Shown: in pieces, positions 63,305 through 64,000 of the stretch
How the letters are laid out: every line of letters starts with the position of its first letter
Numbering within the stretch: position 1 is the first letter of the stretch
Assembly: GCA_037046735.1 (NCBI GenBank)
Contig: JBAOHC010000027.1
Coordinates: forward strand, 310,001-374,000
Direction: 5' to 3'
Length of the DNA: 64,000 nucleotides
Source: JADKAV01 sp037046735
GTDB taxonomy: Bacteria > Actinomycetota > Actinomycetes > S36-B12 > UBA10799
Program-made: the position numbers and the translations under genes
The notes under the pieces: generated by a model
What the model was told of the DNA's origin: nothing
Databases searched by the model: none
Seen by the model: the letters and a program-made list of their open reading frames with translations, nothing else

Positions 63305-64000
63305 GTGCCACACGAACTCGTAGCGGTCATTCTGGCCGCAGGCCTTGGCACGCGGTTGATGCCTCTGACCAGCCTGCGTCCCAAGTGTCTATGCCCCATC
63401 GACAACGTGGCGTTGCTCGATCTGGCGGTCGCCTCTGTCCGCCCGTACGCAGCGCACATCGCAGTAAACACCCACTACCTCGCCGAGCAGGTCGAAGCGC
63501 ACGTTGCTGGCACCGGAATCCACCTCTCCCCGGAACGGGACGCACTGCTGGGCAGCGGCGGGGCCCTGGGACACCTGCGGGCCTGGATCGACGGTCGGCC
63601 GGTCTTGGTCCGCAATGCCGACGCGTACTTGACCGATGACCTCAGAGACCTCGTCGACGGCTGGACCGGGGAACACCCGCGTATCCTCGTGCGCAACATC
63701 CACCGTCCCGCGGACTTCGGCACCTTTCGGTATGTGGGCGTGTGCCTGGTCCCCGGCGCGACGGTTGCGACGCTGCCCGACGCGGCGTGCGGGCTCTACG
63801 AGCGAGTGTGGAAGCCTGCCTGGGACGACGGCACCCTGGAGCTGGTCGAGGCGCAGGGGGACGTGGTCGACTGCGGCACCCACGCGGACTACCTGACCGC
63901 GAACCTGCTGGCCTCCGGGGGCCGATCGGTGATCGGAGACGGGGCCGTTGTCGAAGGCACCGCGGTCCGCTGCGTGATCTGGCCCGGGGCATACGTGGGG
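63305..64000 (+). CDS. Sugar-phosphate nucleotidyltransferase, 3' partial
   Basis: At least 232 residues; the frame is still open at the right edge. The nucleotide-binding signature is ILAAGLGTRLMPLTSLRPKCL, followed by NTHYLAEQVEAHV, GSGGALGHL, and VLVRNADAYLTDDL, as in mannose-1-phosphate guanylyltransferase/glucose-1-phosphate thymidylyltransferase-type enzymes. The visible end (GRSVIGDGAVVEGTAVRCVIWPGAYV) begins a left-handed beta-helix with hexapeptide repeats. Which sugar and nucleotide are used cannot be told. The GTG start is supported by the leaderless -10 box; no ribosome site is seen. Confidence 0.88.
   Translation, partial: MPHELVAVILAAGLGTRLMPLTSLRPKCLCPIDNVALLDLAVASVRPYAAHIAVNTHYLAEQVEAHVAGTGIHLSPERDALLGSGGALGHLRAWIDGRPVLVRNADAYLTDDLRDLVDGWTGEHPRILVRNIHRPADFGTFRYVGVCLVPGATVATLPDAACGLYERVWKPAWDDGTLELVEAQGDVVDCGTHADYLTANLLASGGRSVIGDGAVVEGTAVRCVIWPGAYVG

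Noticed and set aside
62832..63313. Minus-strand frames with repeated peptides (VSGPYEKSPWLTSS)
   Set aside because: The peptide repetition only reflects the 82-base tandem array, and because 82 is not a multiple of three the frame changes from unit to unit.

Overview
The window is high-GC DNA from an actinobacterium (Actinomycetota). The evidence is two DUF222/HNH (13E12-type) genes, a complete kdp operon with a short KdpF, SHOCT, DUF6767 and septum-formation family proteins, frequent GTG starts, and many genes whose start codon lies six or seven bases after a TANNNT box, as in leaderless actinobacterial transcripts. I cannot name the genus. No tRNA, rRNA, CRISPR array, prophage or intact transposase was seen.

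Layout. 0-11.4 kb: a broken SHOCT membrane gene, a large secreted protein, a diguanylate cyclase and a run of redox enzymes (zinc alcohol dehydrogenase, FAD reductase, Old Yellow Enzyme), then SOUL and DUF1275 genes. 11.6-19.3 kb: the potassium operon, read leftward as orf27-kdpF-kdpA-kdpB-kdpC-kdpD-kdpE, almost all joints overlapping by four bases. 19.5-24.8 kb: an HNH gene, then a rightward operon of a sodium symporter (NSS), a MetS-like small subunit and ethanolamine ammonia-lyase EutBC. 25.2-28.0 kb: a leftward operon of Tat-exported metallophosphoesterase, lipoprotein and membrane protein. 28.2-39.7 kb: mixed accessory genes (TetR, thioesterase, FN3 protein, quinone reductase, radical SAM maturase, ChaB, GNAT, hydrolase, GMC oxidoreductase). 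39.9-44.9 kb: membrane hydrolase, a two-component system and an AlkZ-like protein. 45.3-56.5 kb: second HNH gene, DUF1576, secreted proteins, opine-type dehydrogenase, ABC-F ATPase, septum-formation protein. 57-64 kb: a very large membrane protein with a GH67-like ectodomain, a ThrE exporter, an 82-bp tandem array and the start of a sugar nucleotidyltransferase.

Three themes go beyond single genes. (1) The segments at 29.3-33.0 kb and 39.9-43.6 kb look like copies of one ancestral block (hydrolase, thioesterase, quinone reductase, same order and orientation) that lost different parts; 43437-43562 is a scar joining two truncated gene starts. (2) At least two families of short dispersed palindromic repeats sit between genes. 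(3) Five otherwise conserved genes carry nine reading-frame breaks, eight of them in the same direction (one extra base), which suggests sequence error more than decay; true decay is seen separately in four or five gene remnants.
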